Source of the DNA: a virus
DNA length: 53,277 nucleotides
Virus record (IMG/VR): IMGVR_UViG_3300025815_002696
Location: 1 to 53,277 of that record
Reading direction: 5' to 3' (one strand)
Shown: positions 23,272-31,261 of the stretch, in pieces
Position numbering within the stretch: position 1 is the first letter of the stretch
Layout: every line of letters begins with the position of its first letter
The notes under the pieces: generated by a model
What the model was told of the DNA's origin: nothing
The model's database searches: none
The model's input: the letters and a program-made list of their open reading frames with translations, nothing else
Translations under genes and position numbers: made by a program

Positions 23272-24147
23272 ATGAATCAGAAAGTTCTGCCTCCGTTAAG
23301 AGGCAAATCATACGGCGGTGCATGGAGCATTCATGACCAAGAATCCACAGATTTTCTAAATTCGATAACTGTAGAAAAAGGCAACAGGAGTGCTTTTGTA
23401 CAAGACTACCGTGATTGGTTCAGCAACAACAAGCATTTCAAGGGATTGGATTCGTACAAACACGTTGATTTCAGTGCGGGCACCACGGAGGCATTTGGCC
23501 AATTCTACTTCAGACATCTTGACAAGCGACTGCGTTTGCTCAAAGGCGAATATTTTTATCATTGGTTGATGGCCAGGAATTATTTTACCAGCAGTGCTGA
23601 GTTGGGCACAGAGCCATTATCTGAAGGTGATGTTGTTGTCATGAGTTGCCCGTTTTCAGGCACAGGCAATCTTCCTCCTGATTTCTATGATACACTATCA
23701 CAGTGTGAGAAGTTGGAAATACCCGTGATGCTCGATCTGGCCTACATCAATATTTCATGCATTAATGATCTAGACCTGGATTTCAAATGCATACAGGAGA
23801 TAACAACATCCTTGAGTAAAGTGTTTCCTGTTGAAAATCACAGGATAGGAATACGTTTGAGAAGAGACTTTTATGATGACAGTCTTTTTGCATACAACGA
23901 GAATGATTATGTGAACTTGTACAGCGTAAACATAGGACACAAACTGATAACCAAATTCAACAACAATTGGTTGTATGACAAGTATGAGACAATGCAAATA
24001 CAAACATGTGACAGTCTCGGCATAGAAAAATCGGACTGTGTGATATTTGGACTGGCCGAGAAAGGCACTTTCGACGAATATCACAGGGGTGGTGAATACA
24101 ATAGACTTTGCTTTTCTAGGAAATGGGATGGTAGGATAGATGAGTAG
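23272..24147 (+). CDS. Fold-type I PLP enzyme-like protein (aminotransferase-like)
   Basis: 291 aa on the strand opposite to its neighbours. The aminotransferase pattern is recognisable: VDFSAGTTEAFGQF (residues about 65-78) resembles the G-x-x-E-A cofactor-phosphate region. VMLDLAYINIS carries Asp155 and Tyr158, the pyridine-binding pair. TSLSKVFPVENHRIGIRLRR places Lys183 in the S-x-S-K Schiff-base motif followed by RIG. It is shorter than usual (350-400 aa) and diverged, so activity is uncertain. Its gene overlaps the next one by 8 nt; that neighbour is a 2OG-oxygenase-like protein. Substrate unknown. Confidence 0.6.
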   Translation: MNQKVLPPLRGKSYGGAWSIHDQESTDFLNSITVEKGNRSAFVQDYRDWFSNNKHFKGLDSYKHVDFSAGTTEAFGQFYFRHLDKRLRLLKGEYFYHWLMARNYFTSSAELGTEPLSEGDVVVMSCPFSGTGNLPPDFYDTLSQCEKLEIPVMLDLAYINISCINDLDLDFKCIQEITTSLSKVFPVENHRIGIRLRRDFYDDSLFAYNENDYVNLYSVNIGHKLITKFNNNWLYDKYETMQIQTCDSLGIEKSDCVIFGLAEKGTFDEYHRGGEYNRLCFSRKWDGRIDE

Positions 24148-24619
24148 AGACTATTCATGGCTGGTTCCAATAAACAACGCAACTGAATTTGTTGACGAAG
24201 GTTACCAATGGTTACTTCACGAAGGCACTCCGCAGGACCAAAACTACAAGGCACACAACACCCTGCACTATCAAGTGTTTGATGTCAGTATTCCATATAT
24301 CAAAGAGTTCGCTGAGAAAAGTTTTACGAAATACGCAATCTCTTTTATAAAACAAATGCCAGGCATGTCAATACCATTACACAAAGACCTCTATCATTTT
24401 TTCAAAACCAAACACCAATTAGAAGATGAAAAGGTTCTCAGGATCAATATTTTCCTAGATGACTGGAAGCCGGGGCACTATTTCGAAGCAGGCGGCAAAC
24501 CATACGTGAATTGGAAACGTGGCGAATACGTTGTGTTAGACAGTGAACTGCCACACAGGAGCGGTAACATGGGAGACGTGCCGAAATACACAGCACAGGT
24601 CACTGGAGTGCGTTCGTAG
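24140..24619 (+). CDS. 2-oxoglutarate/Fe(II) oxygenase-like protein
   Basis: 159-aa double-stranded beta-helix protein. The iron-binding motif HxD is His81-Lys-Asp83 (SIPLHKDLYH). The distal His139 is in ELPHRSGNMG, and a basic residue near the end (TGVRS) could bind 2OG. The same core (W-K-x-G-E/D, ELPH-x-S-x-N-x-G, VTG) occurs in the 227-aa protein at 30554-31237, so the two are paralogues. It is translated with the aminotransferase-like gene. Hydroxylation substrate unknown. Confidence 0.7.
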   Translation: MSRDYSWLVPINNATEFVDEGYQWLLHEGTPQDQNYKAHNTLHYQVFDVSIPYIKEFAEKSFTKYAISFIKQMPGMSIPLHKDLYHFFKTKHQLEDEKVLRINIFLDDWKPGHYFEAGGKPYVNWKRGEYVVLDSELPHRSGNMGDVPKYTAQVTGVRS

Positions 24620-24629
24620 ATTTTTTAAT

Positions 24630-25091
24630 TTATTTGATAAGTCCGTTTTTGTAAACAGTTTTACCATTCTCTTTCATGGCAGTAAGGATAGACTTTCTAT
24701 TACCTTCAGATTTGTATGACACGTGTACCCAACCGGAATCAGGTATGCCTGGTGTGTAGAACTCCAGTATCAACTGATCGAAGTCGCAGTTCTCGGATAT
24801 CCATTTGGCCACATCATAGTTTCCAGTTCCTGGACATTCTATGTCAACTGCCTCACCTTTGCAGTGTTGTGATTTGCTTGAACCACCTACCGCTTCGTTA
24901 AGTGCTGGTCCCCTGTATCCTGAGTTGATCACTGTTACACCAAAGTTGTCTCTGACTTTCTGTACGACATTTTCAAAAAGTGCTTTTGCATTCTCTAGAT
25001 GTTCAGCACCCGGAGTGTTGTCCAGACCTTTCCTGGTTGCTGTCTGGCTTTTTGTGAATTCCGCTAGTGTGAAGTTTGTGCTTAATCTCAT
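24630..25091 (-). CDS. M15-family peptidoglycan peptidase, probable endolysin
   Basis: 153 aa, starting MRLSTNFTLAEF (start at 25091, exactly 5 nt from a late box). Zinc-peptidase motifs: SQHCKGEAVDIE (His and Asp ligands, about residues 76-87) and GWVHVSY (third ligand His). LAEFTKSQTA and INSGYRGPALNEAVGG are typical of the VanY/M15_3 type. There is no signal peptide, so it needs a holin. It cleaves peptide crosslinks in the cell wall. It converges with the plus-strand pair. Confidence 0.88.
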   Translation of the reverse strand: MRLSTNFTLAEFTKSQTATRKGLDNTPGAEHLENAKALFENVVQKVRDNFGVTVINSGYRGPALNEAVGGSSKSQHCKGEAVDIECPGTGNYDVAKWISENCDFDQLILEFYTPGIPDSGWVHVSYKSEGNRKSILTAMKENGKTVYKNGLIK

Positions 25092-25096
25092 ACACT

Positions 25097-25104
25097 TATT
25101 TATC
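25097..25104 (-). promoter_or_regulatory. Late promoter box GATAAATA
   Basis: GATAAATA on the minus strand, 5 nt before the endolysin ATG at 25091. The predicted start is the A of the ATG. Confidence 0.65.
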
Positions 25105-25125
25105 AATAAGTGCGTATATTAAATA

Positions 25126-25869
25126 TTACCAACCCGACTTGCTCATTAGAGCGGATTGGCCGTCCTTGCTGAAGATGAATTGATCTTCGGTGGTCTTGGT
25201 GATCTGATATGGACCAAAGTATTTGGTCAAGTACATGCACTCGCTCATGGCCGACTCGTCAAGTTTGAATGCTTTTACTTCGTTCATGATCATGTTGGTT
25301 GATCCGAATGCGTGTAGTTCAAATTTCAGTGTCTCATGGCTACCCTGCTTCTTGATGGACACTATGTTGTTGTCCAGTTTGAATTCCATCATCTGGAACT
25401 TGTCAAAGAAGGTCTGTGTCTCTTCCAACTTCATGCCATTGATCTTCTGTGCGTATGCTTCGGGTGTCCTGGGCAATATTTTTGCCAAGTTGGCCGCAGA
25501 TGCCTCGAATGGTGTGACGTTCTTGTGGTAAGTGAATTCAAACGTTTCGATGTTTGTCAGTTTTTTGAGATCGTCTAGGAACTTCCTTACGTGTTGGTCT
25601 ACCGCTTCCACTCTAGCGAACTCGACGAAGACCCTGTGTTTGCCATCTTCTAACGTTCCCGGTGTGGCGTCCGCGTCCAACACTTCCTTGTATCCGGTTT
25701 CTGCGAAACGTTCCAGGTCCTTGGCTGGTGCCATGCCATCCACAGTGAATGCCAGCACCATGATGTTCCTGTCCTCGCCCATCTTGGATTTGAATTGGTC
25801 CACAGAGAATCGTTTGGAAATGACTCCGTCCAGGTCTCCGGCCTTCAATCCTTCATTAACTAATGTCAT
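25126..25869 (-). CDS. 247-aa unrecognised protein
   Basis: Soluble alpha/beta protein starting MTLVNEGLKAGDLDGV. Notable segments: VLDADATPGTLEDGKHRVFV (residues about 63-82) and PRTPEAYAQKINGMK. Position near the clamp loader invites a sliding-clamp call, but the length and motifs do not convincingly match T4 gp45. Overlaps the 160-aa gene by 14 nt. Function unknown. Confidence 0.8.
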   Translation of the reverse strand: MTLVNEGLKAGDLDGVISKRFSVDQFKSKMGEDRNIMVLAFTVDGMAPAKDLERFAETGYKEVLDADATPGTLEDGKHRVFVEFARVEAVDQHVRKFLDDLKKLTNIETFEFTYHKNVTPFEASAANLAKILPRTPEAYAQKINGMKLEETQTFFDKFQMMEFKLDNNIVSIKKQGSHETLKFELHAFGSTNMIMNEVKAFKLDESAMSECMYLTKYFGPYQITKTTEDQFIFSKDGQSALMSKSGW

Positions 25870-26338
25870 CTAAACTACTTAAATCTCCAGAAGCCTGTGC
25901 TTGTTCGTCTTGGCTCTCGATCTCATCCTTGCCGTGTTTGAAATTACCAATCAAAGCCTTTGGCATCCTGATCTCCACAACCCATATGTCATGGGCGTCT
26001 ATCTTGCCTTTTGTTGTGCCTGGCCTGTAGTCTTCTGGACCCTTGATCTTCCTTGGCTTCATCAATTCGTCTCGTTTGTAGGTCACCTTGCAACCCCGGT
26101 CAAGCAATCTCTTGCCTCCCGCAGGATCTGGCATCTTGTCCGCTGGCCACATGAATGAACATGTGACGAAGTGTCTTGAATCCACAGGACCTGAAAGCAA
26201 TTCTCCGTCCTCCCAGTTCTGGAACACGTACACGTCTAGCTCGTCCACCACCCTCTCGAAGTCCTTGAGTATGCTCAAAGTGGGTCCTACGGCGTATAAC
26301 GATTGTACGTTTTTGATTATGTCTAAGACGTCATGCAT
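25856..26338 (-). CDS. 160-aa unrecognised protein
   Basis: Starts MHDVLDIIKNVQSLYAV. N-terminal helix, then an alpha/beta body with MPDPAGGKRLLDRGCKVTYK (about residues 69-88) and IWVVEIRMPKALIG. The tail is low-complexity acidic. A late box lies 6 nt upstream, so it is expressed late together with the 247-aa gene; possibly structural or assembly-related. Confidence 0.8.
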   Translation of the reverse strand: MHDVLDIIKNVQSLYAVGPTLSILKDFERVVDELDVYVFQNWEDGELLSGPVDSRHFVTCSFMWPADKMPDPAGGKRLLDRGCKVTYKRDELMKPRKIKGPEDYRPGTTKGKIDAHDIWVVEIRMPKALIGNFKHGKDEIESQDEQAQASGDLSSLDDIS

Positions 26339-26344
26339 AGTGCT

Positions 26345-26352
26345 TATTTATC
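26345..26352 (-). promoter_or_regulatory. Late promoter box GATAAATA
   Basis: GATAAATA on the minus strand, 6 nt before the ATG at 26338. Confidence 0.65.
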
Positions 26353-26415
26353 CTTAATATCTCGGTTGTAAAATATGCATACTTAATCTGGAAATTTGCG
26401 AGTAAGTATTTGTAC

Positions 26416-26622
26416 ATGAGTCCACAAAGACACATCAAATCACAATCAACCACAACCTACGAGGAACCTTATGTTATCATCAAACGGCCTACAAATGCGA
26501 CCTTTATTCCAAAGAAAACTATGGAAACTAATGAGGAAGAAACGAGTGTACGACAAGCGTGTGAACTTGTACATGCAGAATCAGAACTGGCTGAAAATAA
26601 GGAAACAGAAGGACAGACGTAG
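26416..26622 (+). CDS. 68-aa possible small protein (overlaps another frame)
   Basis: ATG at 26416 (MSPQRHIKSQST). The product is Thr/Glu-rich and charged, with no motif. It overlaps the 26471-26698 frame over 150 nt. The only promoter-like sequence upstream is weak (AGTAAGTA). One of the two frames may be spurious; neither can be ruled out by eye. Confidence 0.4.
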   Translation: MSPQRHIKSQSTTTYEEPYVIIKRPTNATFIPKKTMETNEEETSVRQACELVHAESELAENKETEGQT

Positions 26623-26698
26623 ACGTAGGATATTGATGAAATTATGGCGAGCCAGCCAATTGGCCATGCTCAAGCGTATGTACAATCAGGCTATTTGA
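26471..26698 (+). CDS. 75-aa very basic possible protein (overlaps another frame)
   Basis: ATG at 26471 with GAGG about 7 nt upstream. The product is strongly basic (MRKKRVYDKRV, KQKDRRRRRILMK) and looks like a small nucleic-acid-binding helix protein. Its stop overlaps the convergent 91-aa gene by 8 nt. No minus-strand gene occupies this 350-nt stretch. Confidence 0.45.
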   Translation: MLSSNGLQMRPLFQRKLWKLMRKKRVYDKRVNLYMQNQNWLKIRKQKDRRRRRILMKLWRASQLAMLKRMYNQAI

Positions 26699-26966
26699 TG
26701 AACTGATCCATCGCTTCAGCGTACCACTGTCGGTAGTGCTGTTCTATACGTTCAAATGGAATCTGGTCTCTCTGTGCGACGGGTATACCCGGTAGTTCGT
26801 TCTTCAAAACCTCCTTGTTGATGAGATCAAGTACCACGGTGTATTCCAGCATCTTGCCTGGACCGATCTTTTTCTTGGACAGTTCAACGAACTCGTCAAA
26901 CTTCTTGTCTGGTTTGATTATATACTTGACACAGAAGAATCTTTTCTTGTTGTGTTTACTACCCAT
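26691..26966 (-). CDS. 91-aa protein next to the clamp loader
   Basis: Starts MGSKHNKKRFFCVKYII. Charged small protein with PDKKFDEFVELSKKK and a C-terminal helix (QHYRQWYAEAMDQFIK). It overlaps the gp44-like gene by 8 nt, the place where T4 has replication accessory genes (62, regA), but I see no similarity to either. Function unknown. Confidence 0.7.
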   Translation of the reverse strand: MGSKHNKKRFFCVKYIIKPDKKFDEFVELSKKKIGPGKMLEYTVVLDLINKEVLKNELPGIPVAQRDQIPFERIEQHYRQWYAEAMDQFIK

Positions 26967-27885
26967 TTGATAACCTCGCTAGTTTGATCATTACACTTGC
27001 TAAATTTATCTCAGGATCAGCAACAAATGAATGATCCACCAACCCTTGTTTTATAATCAGCACCGCTTTGTCCTGTGCGTCCTCATCTTTAGATATGATT
27101 TCCAAGTTGTCATACAACCATCTGTATATCTCCTCACACTCTTCTGGTCTCGCTTGGGCACAGACAAGTTTCCTTGCTTCTTGTATCTTGCCCTGCTTGA
27201 ACAGATCTACCATCTGCAGTCTGTAGTCCTGTTGTCCTGAGTCGCCACTTGCTGGTGGCATAAGTTTTCCGTCCCTAGCATTCTGTTGTAACATGTTGAT
27301 GCATTTCCTCATGTCAGGATAACTGGCTTTCACATATGTGTCCAGTATCTCTATGTCAGGTGTCACACCTTCCTGTATCAGTATCTCACATGCCCTTGCT
27401 GTGAACTCTGTCTTGTCTATGGTCTCCATGTGGAAGCCTTGGCATCTTGAATGCAGTGCTGGTATGACCCTATTGGGATAGTTGCAGGTCAATATGAATC
27501 TCGCTGAAGTGTGATACATCTCCATAACACCACGCAACGCCGCCTGACCATTTGGTGACATGTAGTCTGCTTCATCTAGCAACACATACTTGTATGCTCC
27601 AAATGGCATGATCTGTACGAAGTTGTTGATCTTCTCACGCACAGTGTCCACGGAGTTTTCCCTCGAAGCATTTATCTCCAGGATGTCATAACTGCTGACA
27701 TCCAGTTCTCCAAACAACACCTTCGCTAGTGTGGTCTTGCCCACCCCTGGTGCACCACTCAATAGTAAGTGTGGGATCGCTTTGTCGTCAATCCAAGATT
27801 GTATCTGTTGTCTTTGTGCTTCGTCTCTGACCACGTACTCTTTCAGAGTCTTAGGTCTGTATTTTTCTACCCATAAATCTTTCAT
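26959..27885 (-). CDS. 44: T4 gp44-like clamp-loader ATPase subunit
   Basis: 308 aa (T4 gp44 is 319). Starts with VEKYRPKTLKEYV, the RFC box II signature. Walker A GAPGVGKT (residues about 44-51), Walker B VLLDEADYMS, the SRC arginine-finger motif (HSRCQGF) and sensor region YPDMRKCINMLQ are all present. It loads the sliding clamp for the phage replicase. A sigma70-like promoter sits 7 nt before the ATG, within the end of uvsE. A gp62 partner is not recognised here. Confidence 0.93.
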   Translation of the reverse strand: MKDLWVEKYRPKTLKEYVVRDEAQRQQIQSWIDDKAIPHLLLSGAPGVGKTTLAKVLFGELDVSSYDILEINASRENSVDTVREKINNFVQIMPFGAYKYVLLDEADYMSPNGQAALRGVMEMYHTSARFILTCNYPNRVIPALHSRCQGFHMETIDKTEFTARACEILIQEGVTPDIEILDTYVKASYPDMRKCINMLQQNARDGKLMPPASGDSGQQDYRLQMVDLFKQGKIQEARKLVCAQARPEECEEIYRWLYDNLEIISKDEDAQDKAVLIIKQGLVDHSFVADPEINLASVMIKLARLSNG

Positions 27886-27890
27886 ATGTG

Positions 27891-28934
27891 TTATATTACA
27901 GAAGTTTCCTTTGCTTGTCTATATAATTGTTCAGTTGCCATGTTTTTTCCTTTGGCCTCTACCTGTATGTCAAAGTTTTCTGAGAATGACAATGCCCAGT
28001 CATTTACCTTCCTGTTTGGTAATAGGTCCGAGTGTGCTCTCAGTTTCTGTTTCTTGCAACCACGCTCCAACAACATCTTGATGTCGTGCATCTCAGTGTG
28101 TGTTCGGTCTCCCAGTCCTGCAACCGCCAAGTGTTCATCTCTGGAATACGAGTAGTGCATACTGGGTCTCACACCACGCCAACTGTCTATGACTCTTTTT
28201 ACCCTGTCGTCTGTTGCCTCGATGTATTCTTCATCTCTGATCCAATGGTGATGGATGTCCAGAACCAGTGCTAGGTGTTTATCTAGCATCAACGACTGTT
28301 CCAGTCCATGGCTCATCTCGTCATTCTCAATAGTGATCAGGTTCCTTGCTTCCTGTGATAGTCGGGGCAACACTTTTATGATTCCGTCTGGTCCTTGCTT
28401 GCCTGATATGTGTACGTTTATCTTGCAACCGTCCTGGAATGTTTTGCCGAAACCCATCCAACGTGCCATGTCCGCATGGTATTCAAATTCCTCTATGCTA
28501 CGTTCAACGATGTCTGGAGTAGCACTTGACAGCACACAGAACTGGCCCGGATGGAAACTAACTTTTACACCTAACTTTCTCGACATCTCACCAACCGGTG
28601 CGAATAAATTTTCTAAGTGACTCTGTATGTTGGGTTGTTGCCACCATGTCTTCCAATCTTTCTCTGTGTAGCCCTGTAGCATCTCGCTACCTAGCCTGAC
28701 CATTCTACGTTCGGGTGGCAGTGTGCCCACACGTTCTATCAGTCTACGTGCGGCCGTTGTGTTGTGGGTCATGATGTCCCACTGTCTCTGTTCGGCCTCA
28801 TCCTTGTGTTCACGTAGCCAACGCATGGTTGTGCTTCTGCCGTTCAGTTCCCTGTCCTTGGCGTTGACTTTCATGCCGCCAAACTCCGACTCATTGTTGA
28901 GCCATTTACAACAGAAACCAAAACGTTGTACCAT
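27891..28934 (-). CDS. uvsE: UV damage endonuclease (UvsE/UVDE)
   Basis: 347 aa, starting MVQRFGFCCKWLN. TIM-barrel metal-enzyme landmarks: SFHPGQFCVLSS (residues about 135-146), EFEYHADMARWMGF, NVHISGKQG, LITIENDEMS and LVLDIHHHW, the His/Asp/Glu metal ligands of the UVDE family. It nicks 5' to UV photoproducts, which suits a sunlit marine habitat. Driven by TAGACA-N16-TATAAT and adjacent to replication genes. Confidence 0.93.
   Translation of the reverse strand: MVQRFGFCCKWLNNESEFGGMKVNAKDRELNGRSTTMRWLREHKDEAEQRQWDIMTHNTTAARRLIERVGTLPPERRMVRLGSEMLQGYTEKDWKTWWQQPNIQSHLENLFAPVGEMSRKLGVKVSFHPGQFCVLSSATPDIVERSIEEFEYHADMARWMGFGKTFQDGCKINVHISGKQGPDGIIKVLPRLSQEARNLITIENDEMSHGLEQSLMLDKHLALVLDIHHHWIRDEEYIEATDDRVKRVIDSWRGVRPSMHYSYSRDEHLAVAGLGDRTHTEMHDIKMLLERGCKKQKLRAHSDLLPNRKVNDWALSFSENFDIQVEAKGKNMATEQLYRQAKETSVI
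27893..27921 (-). promoter_or_regulatory. Sigma70-like promoter TAGACA-N17-TAATAT
   Basis: The -35 TAGACA is at 27916-27921 and the -10 TAATAT at 27893-27898, 7 nt before the clamp-loader ATG. It lies inside the 3' end of uvsE. Confidence 0.5.
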
Positions 28935-28940
28935 GCTTAT

Positions 28941-28968
28941 ATTATAACAGATATTTTTGTAATGTCTA
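28941..28968 (-). promoter_or_regulatory. Sigma70-type promoter TAGACA-N16-TATAAT
   Basis: The -35 TAGACA is at 28963-28968 and the -10 TATAAT at 28941-28946, 6 nt before the uvsE ATG at 28934. The predicted transcript is essentially leaderless. Confidence 0.7.
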
Positions 28969-29358
28969 CTCTTCTAGAAGTGTCTGCATCATGGCCCAGT
29001 GTCCTATGATGTTGCTACAATCCAGTTTGAAGCCAAACTCTCTGTCTATGTCTCGTAGGATTTTGTTGGCCTTGGCCATGCTCAACCCTGCGTTGGCTGG
29101 TAATTGTAGTGCGTTCATTGTTTTCCTTTTGAGTGCTGTTGCGGCCTGTACCCTGTGCCATCCATCTGTCAGTAGATAGTATCCCGAATCCTTTATGGGT
29201 GTGACCAGTATTGGATCCCACACACCATCCTTCTTTAACTTGTTGATCCATGTTCTCTTCTCTTTATTGAGTGGACGTACTGCACCTAGGCCCATCTCTG
29301 CCATGGTGACCAGTTTGCTTATTTCTACTTTGATTTTTTTAATCTTAATCGCTTTCAT
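28966..29358 (-). CDS. ParB/Srx-like domain protein
   Basis: 130 aa. Contains the ParB N-terminal-like pattern: a beta-strand ILVTPIKDSGYYLLTDGWHRVQAA with D-G-x-H-R (residues about 66-70), the nucleotide-binding box of ParB/Srx folds. Helical end (ANKILRDIDREFG). Likely a small nucleotide-binding or DNA-binding regulator; no partner ParA is seen. Overlaps the 80-aa gene by 14 nt. Confidence 0.75.
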   Translation of the reverse strand: MKAIKIKKIKVEISKLVTMAEMGLGAVRPLNKEKRTWINKLKKDGVWDPILVTPIKDSGYYLLTDGWHRVQAATALKRKTMNALQLPANAGLSMAKANKILRDIDREFGFKLDCSNIIGHWAMMQTLLEE

Positions 29359-29587
29359 ATTGTATGTAATCTATGTCCGTTATTATTTCCCATCCAGGCC
29401 CACGTGGGAATGGTCTTCTTTGTGGGAAGTCATTCTCATTTGAGATCTCTCTGTACTTGTTTGCACAGGCTGGACCACAGAAAGGCCTTATCAGCCTTTT
29501 TTCGTACTTTGTATCGTGTATGCTGTCGTACCAGTATATTGCGTTTGTGAAAGTTTTCTTACAGACGTAACAGGTGTGATTAATCAT
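29345..29587 (-). CDS. 80-aa zinc-finger protein
   Basis: Starts MINHTCYVCKKTF. Two metal pairs: CYVC (residues 6-9) and CGPAC (about 37-41), a treble-clef-like arrangement. An Arg/Pro-rich linker follows. It overlaps the GroES-like and ParB-like genes, so it is part of one transcript. Probably binds nucleic acid; unproven. Confidence 0.75.
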   Translation of the reverse strand: MINHTCYVCKKTFTNAIYWYDSIHDTKYEKRLIRPFCGPACANKYREISNENDFPQRRPFPRGPGWEIITDIDYIQYESD

Positions 29588-30023
29588 TGCCAGGCAGTTT
29601 GGTCATCTGACTAGCACCGCCCATGTTGATGTACCCTGCTTGTTTAGAGTTGAACTCCGGCTCGTCATCCGATACAAGTAAGATGTCATTCTCGTCAATC
29701 ATTCTTACTTCTAGTTCCACGCCCTTTTTCTTGACCTTGAATCCTCTGCTCCAACGTCCATGTGACACCATGACCCATTGTCCCACTGTGACGTCTTCCT
29801 GCTGATCACCGATTGCATAGACCTTGGCCCATCTAGGGTGTATGCCTGATTCTGATCCGTCGTCGTCTGTGAGTATGATACCGCCCTTGGTCTTGGTCTC
29901 ACCAAAGTGCATGTCGGAAACCAGCACTCTCTTCTTGAGAGGTTTGATGTCGTTGTCAACGGTGTATTGTTTTCCACCGTGTGATCCGAAGCCCTTCGCT
30001 TGTAAATCTTCTAGTTGTCCCAT
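29580..30023 (-). CDS. GroES/gp31-like cochaperonin
   Basis: 147 aa. An N-terminal extension (QLEDLQAKGFGSHGG) comes before a GroES barrel: PLKKRVLVSD, GGIILTDDD (mobile-loop region), ARWAKVYAIGDQQ and VSHGRW. The core is longer than host GroES (97 aa) and the loop is altered, as in phage gp31-type cochaperonins that help GroEL fold the large capsid protein. Sigma70-like promoter TTGACG-N17-TAAAAT upstream. Identity as a gp31 analogue is likely, not proven. Confidence 0.8.
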   Translation of the reverse strand: MGQLEDLQAKGFGSHGGKQYTVDNDIKPLKKRVLVSDMHFGETKTKGGIILTDDDGSESGIHPRWAKVYAIGDQQEDVTVGQWVMVSHGRWSRGFKVKKKGVELEVRMIDENDILLVSDDEPEFNSKQAGYINMGGASQMTKLPGND

Positions 30024-30032
30024 TATAGGATT

Positions 30033-30061
30033 ATTTTAACAGATTTATTCCAGTCCGTCAA
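30033..30061 (-). promoter_or_regulatory. Sigma70-type promoter TTGACG-N17-TAAAAT
   Basis: The -35 TTGACG is at 30056-30061 and the -10 TAAAAT at 30033-30038, 9 nt before the GroES-like ATG at 30023. Confidence 0.6.
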
Positions 30062-30509
30062 GAGCCGCGTCTATGCCTTTTTTGGCTGTGCTCTCTGTTT
30101 TTGGTTTGAAAGTTTCCACTGGTGTTGATTCAACTGGTTTTGTAACCGTCTCTACCTTAGGCTCCACCTTCTTGGGCTGTGGTGCAACGGTTTTCTTTGG
30201 TGCTGGCTTACTTGCCACAGGGGTCATCTTCTGCACTGTCTTGACAGGTTCTGCCTTTGGTGCTGGCATAGGTTTGCCTTTGACTGGTGTGTCACTGACC
30301 ATGCCCTTGGGTTGTTCGTAGTACTTTTTGATCACATCTGCTTTGGGTGTGATCACCTGTCCACCTGCTCCCAACACATCTCCCCTTGCGTTGACATTCA
30401 TGTTACCAACTGCCTGCACTGATTCGTTGGCCGCTCTAAGTTTCTCTATGTCCACCATACGTCCCTGCATGGTTCTGTACATTCTTTTTCTGGGTGCTCT
30501 TGCTACCAT
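30045..30509 (-). CDS. 154-aa Lys/Pro-rich protein
   Basis: Starts MVARAPRKRMYRTMQGRMVD, then EKLRAANESVQAVGNMNVNA, then a long Pro/Lys/Val/Thr repeat region (PAPKAEPVKTVQKM) typical of an unfolded linker, and a short end helix. A Shine-Dalgarno (AGGAG) lies 10 nt before the ATG. The 30510-30553 gap holds no gene. Possible virion or assembly linker protein; unknown. Confidence 0.75.
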   Translation of the reverse strand: MVARAPRKRMYRTMQGRMVDIEKLRAANESVQAVGNMNVNARGDVLGAGGQVITPKADVIKKYYEQPKGMVSDTPVKGKPMPAPKAEPVKTVQKMTPVASKPAPKKTVAPQPKKVEPKVETVTKPVESTPVETFKPKTESTAKKGIDAALDGLE

Positions 30510-30553
30510 ATCTTTAAACTCCTATATAATTACTTATCATCTAAAAATTTACA

Positions 30554-31237
30554 CTATTTTTTTACAATCTTACCAGTGACCCTCAGGGTCAACCTAGGCC
30601 AATAACCAAAATTTGCACTGCCATGCGGCAACTCAACGTTTTTCCAAGCAATTACATCACCCTGTTTCCATGTCAAAAAATTATCTCCCATTTGAAAACA
30701 CTGTCCAAGTTTCTGATCTTCCAGCATTATCAACCATCGTTTGACTTCGTCTTCTTGATCGGGACTGTCGGCAAACACATTGGACTTGAATCCATCATAG
30801 TGCAGTGGAAATACCTGCCCGGGCTGTTGCACAGTGAAGTTTATGTCGGCGGTGTCCCAATCTATGGGAAAATAGTCACGTATCTGTTGTATGGTTTTCT
30901 TCCTGGTGACCTGGTCTGTGCAGTCATAATACAGACCACGGCCTGCGGATTCTCGCAGTTGATCGTAATCTGGGTCGCTCAACCAAGACTCTAGCGTTTC
31001 TTCATCTATGTCCACGATGTTTCTGTAGTAGGTATTCTTGTATCTATTGGTACTTGCTTTCTTATCAAACCACTTTACCTTTGCAAAACGGTCTTTTTGC
31101 AATAGGGAGATGACCATGTTGTGTACGTGATTGATCTTGTCAGAAGGTATGTTGAAAAGTATGACTTTGTCAGCACTGGTAGTTTTTTTTACTTTTTTAG
31201 TGTGAAAGTTGTGTTGGAATTCAAACCATTTCTTCAT
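30554..31237 (-). CDS. 227-aa 2-oxoglutarate/Fe(II) oxygenase-like protein
   Basis: Two parts. A Lys-rich N-terminal region of about 125 residues comes first. The second part has the double-stranded beta-helix core: FPLHYDG (His146-x-Asp148), a strand RWLIMLEDQ, FLTWKQGDVIAW, and ELPHGSANFG with His205, followed by LTLRVTG with a candidate 2OG-binding Arg. Paralogous to the plus-strand protein at 24140-24619. Substrate unknown; phage 2OG oxygenases can modify DNA, proteins or small molecules. No clear promoter was found. Confidence 0.75.
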   Translation of the reverse strand: MKKWFEFQHNFHTKKVKKTTSADKVILFNIPSDKINHVHNMVISLLQKDRFAKVKWFDKKASTNRYKNTYYRNIVDIDEETLESWLSDPDYDQLRESAGRGLYYDCTDQVTRKKTIQQIRDYFPIDWDTADINFTVQQPGQVFPLHYDGFKSNVFADSPDQEDEVKRWLIMLEDQKLGQCFQMGDNFLTWKQGDVIAWKNVELPHGSANFGYWPRLTLRVTGKIVKK

Positions 31238-31261
31238 TGTGTTTTTACTTACCTATGATGA

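Noticed and set aside
25126-25869. Sliding clamp (gp45) call for the 247-aa protein
   Set aside because: Neighbourhood fits, but sequence landmarks do not; left unnamed.
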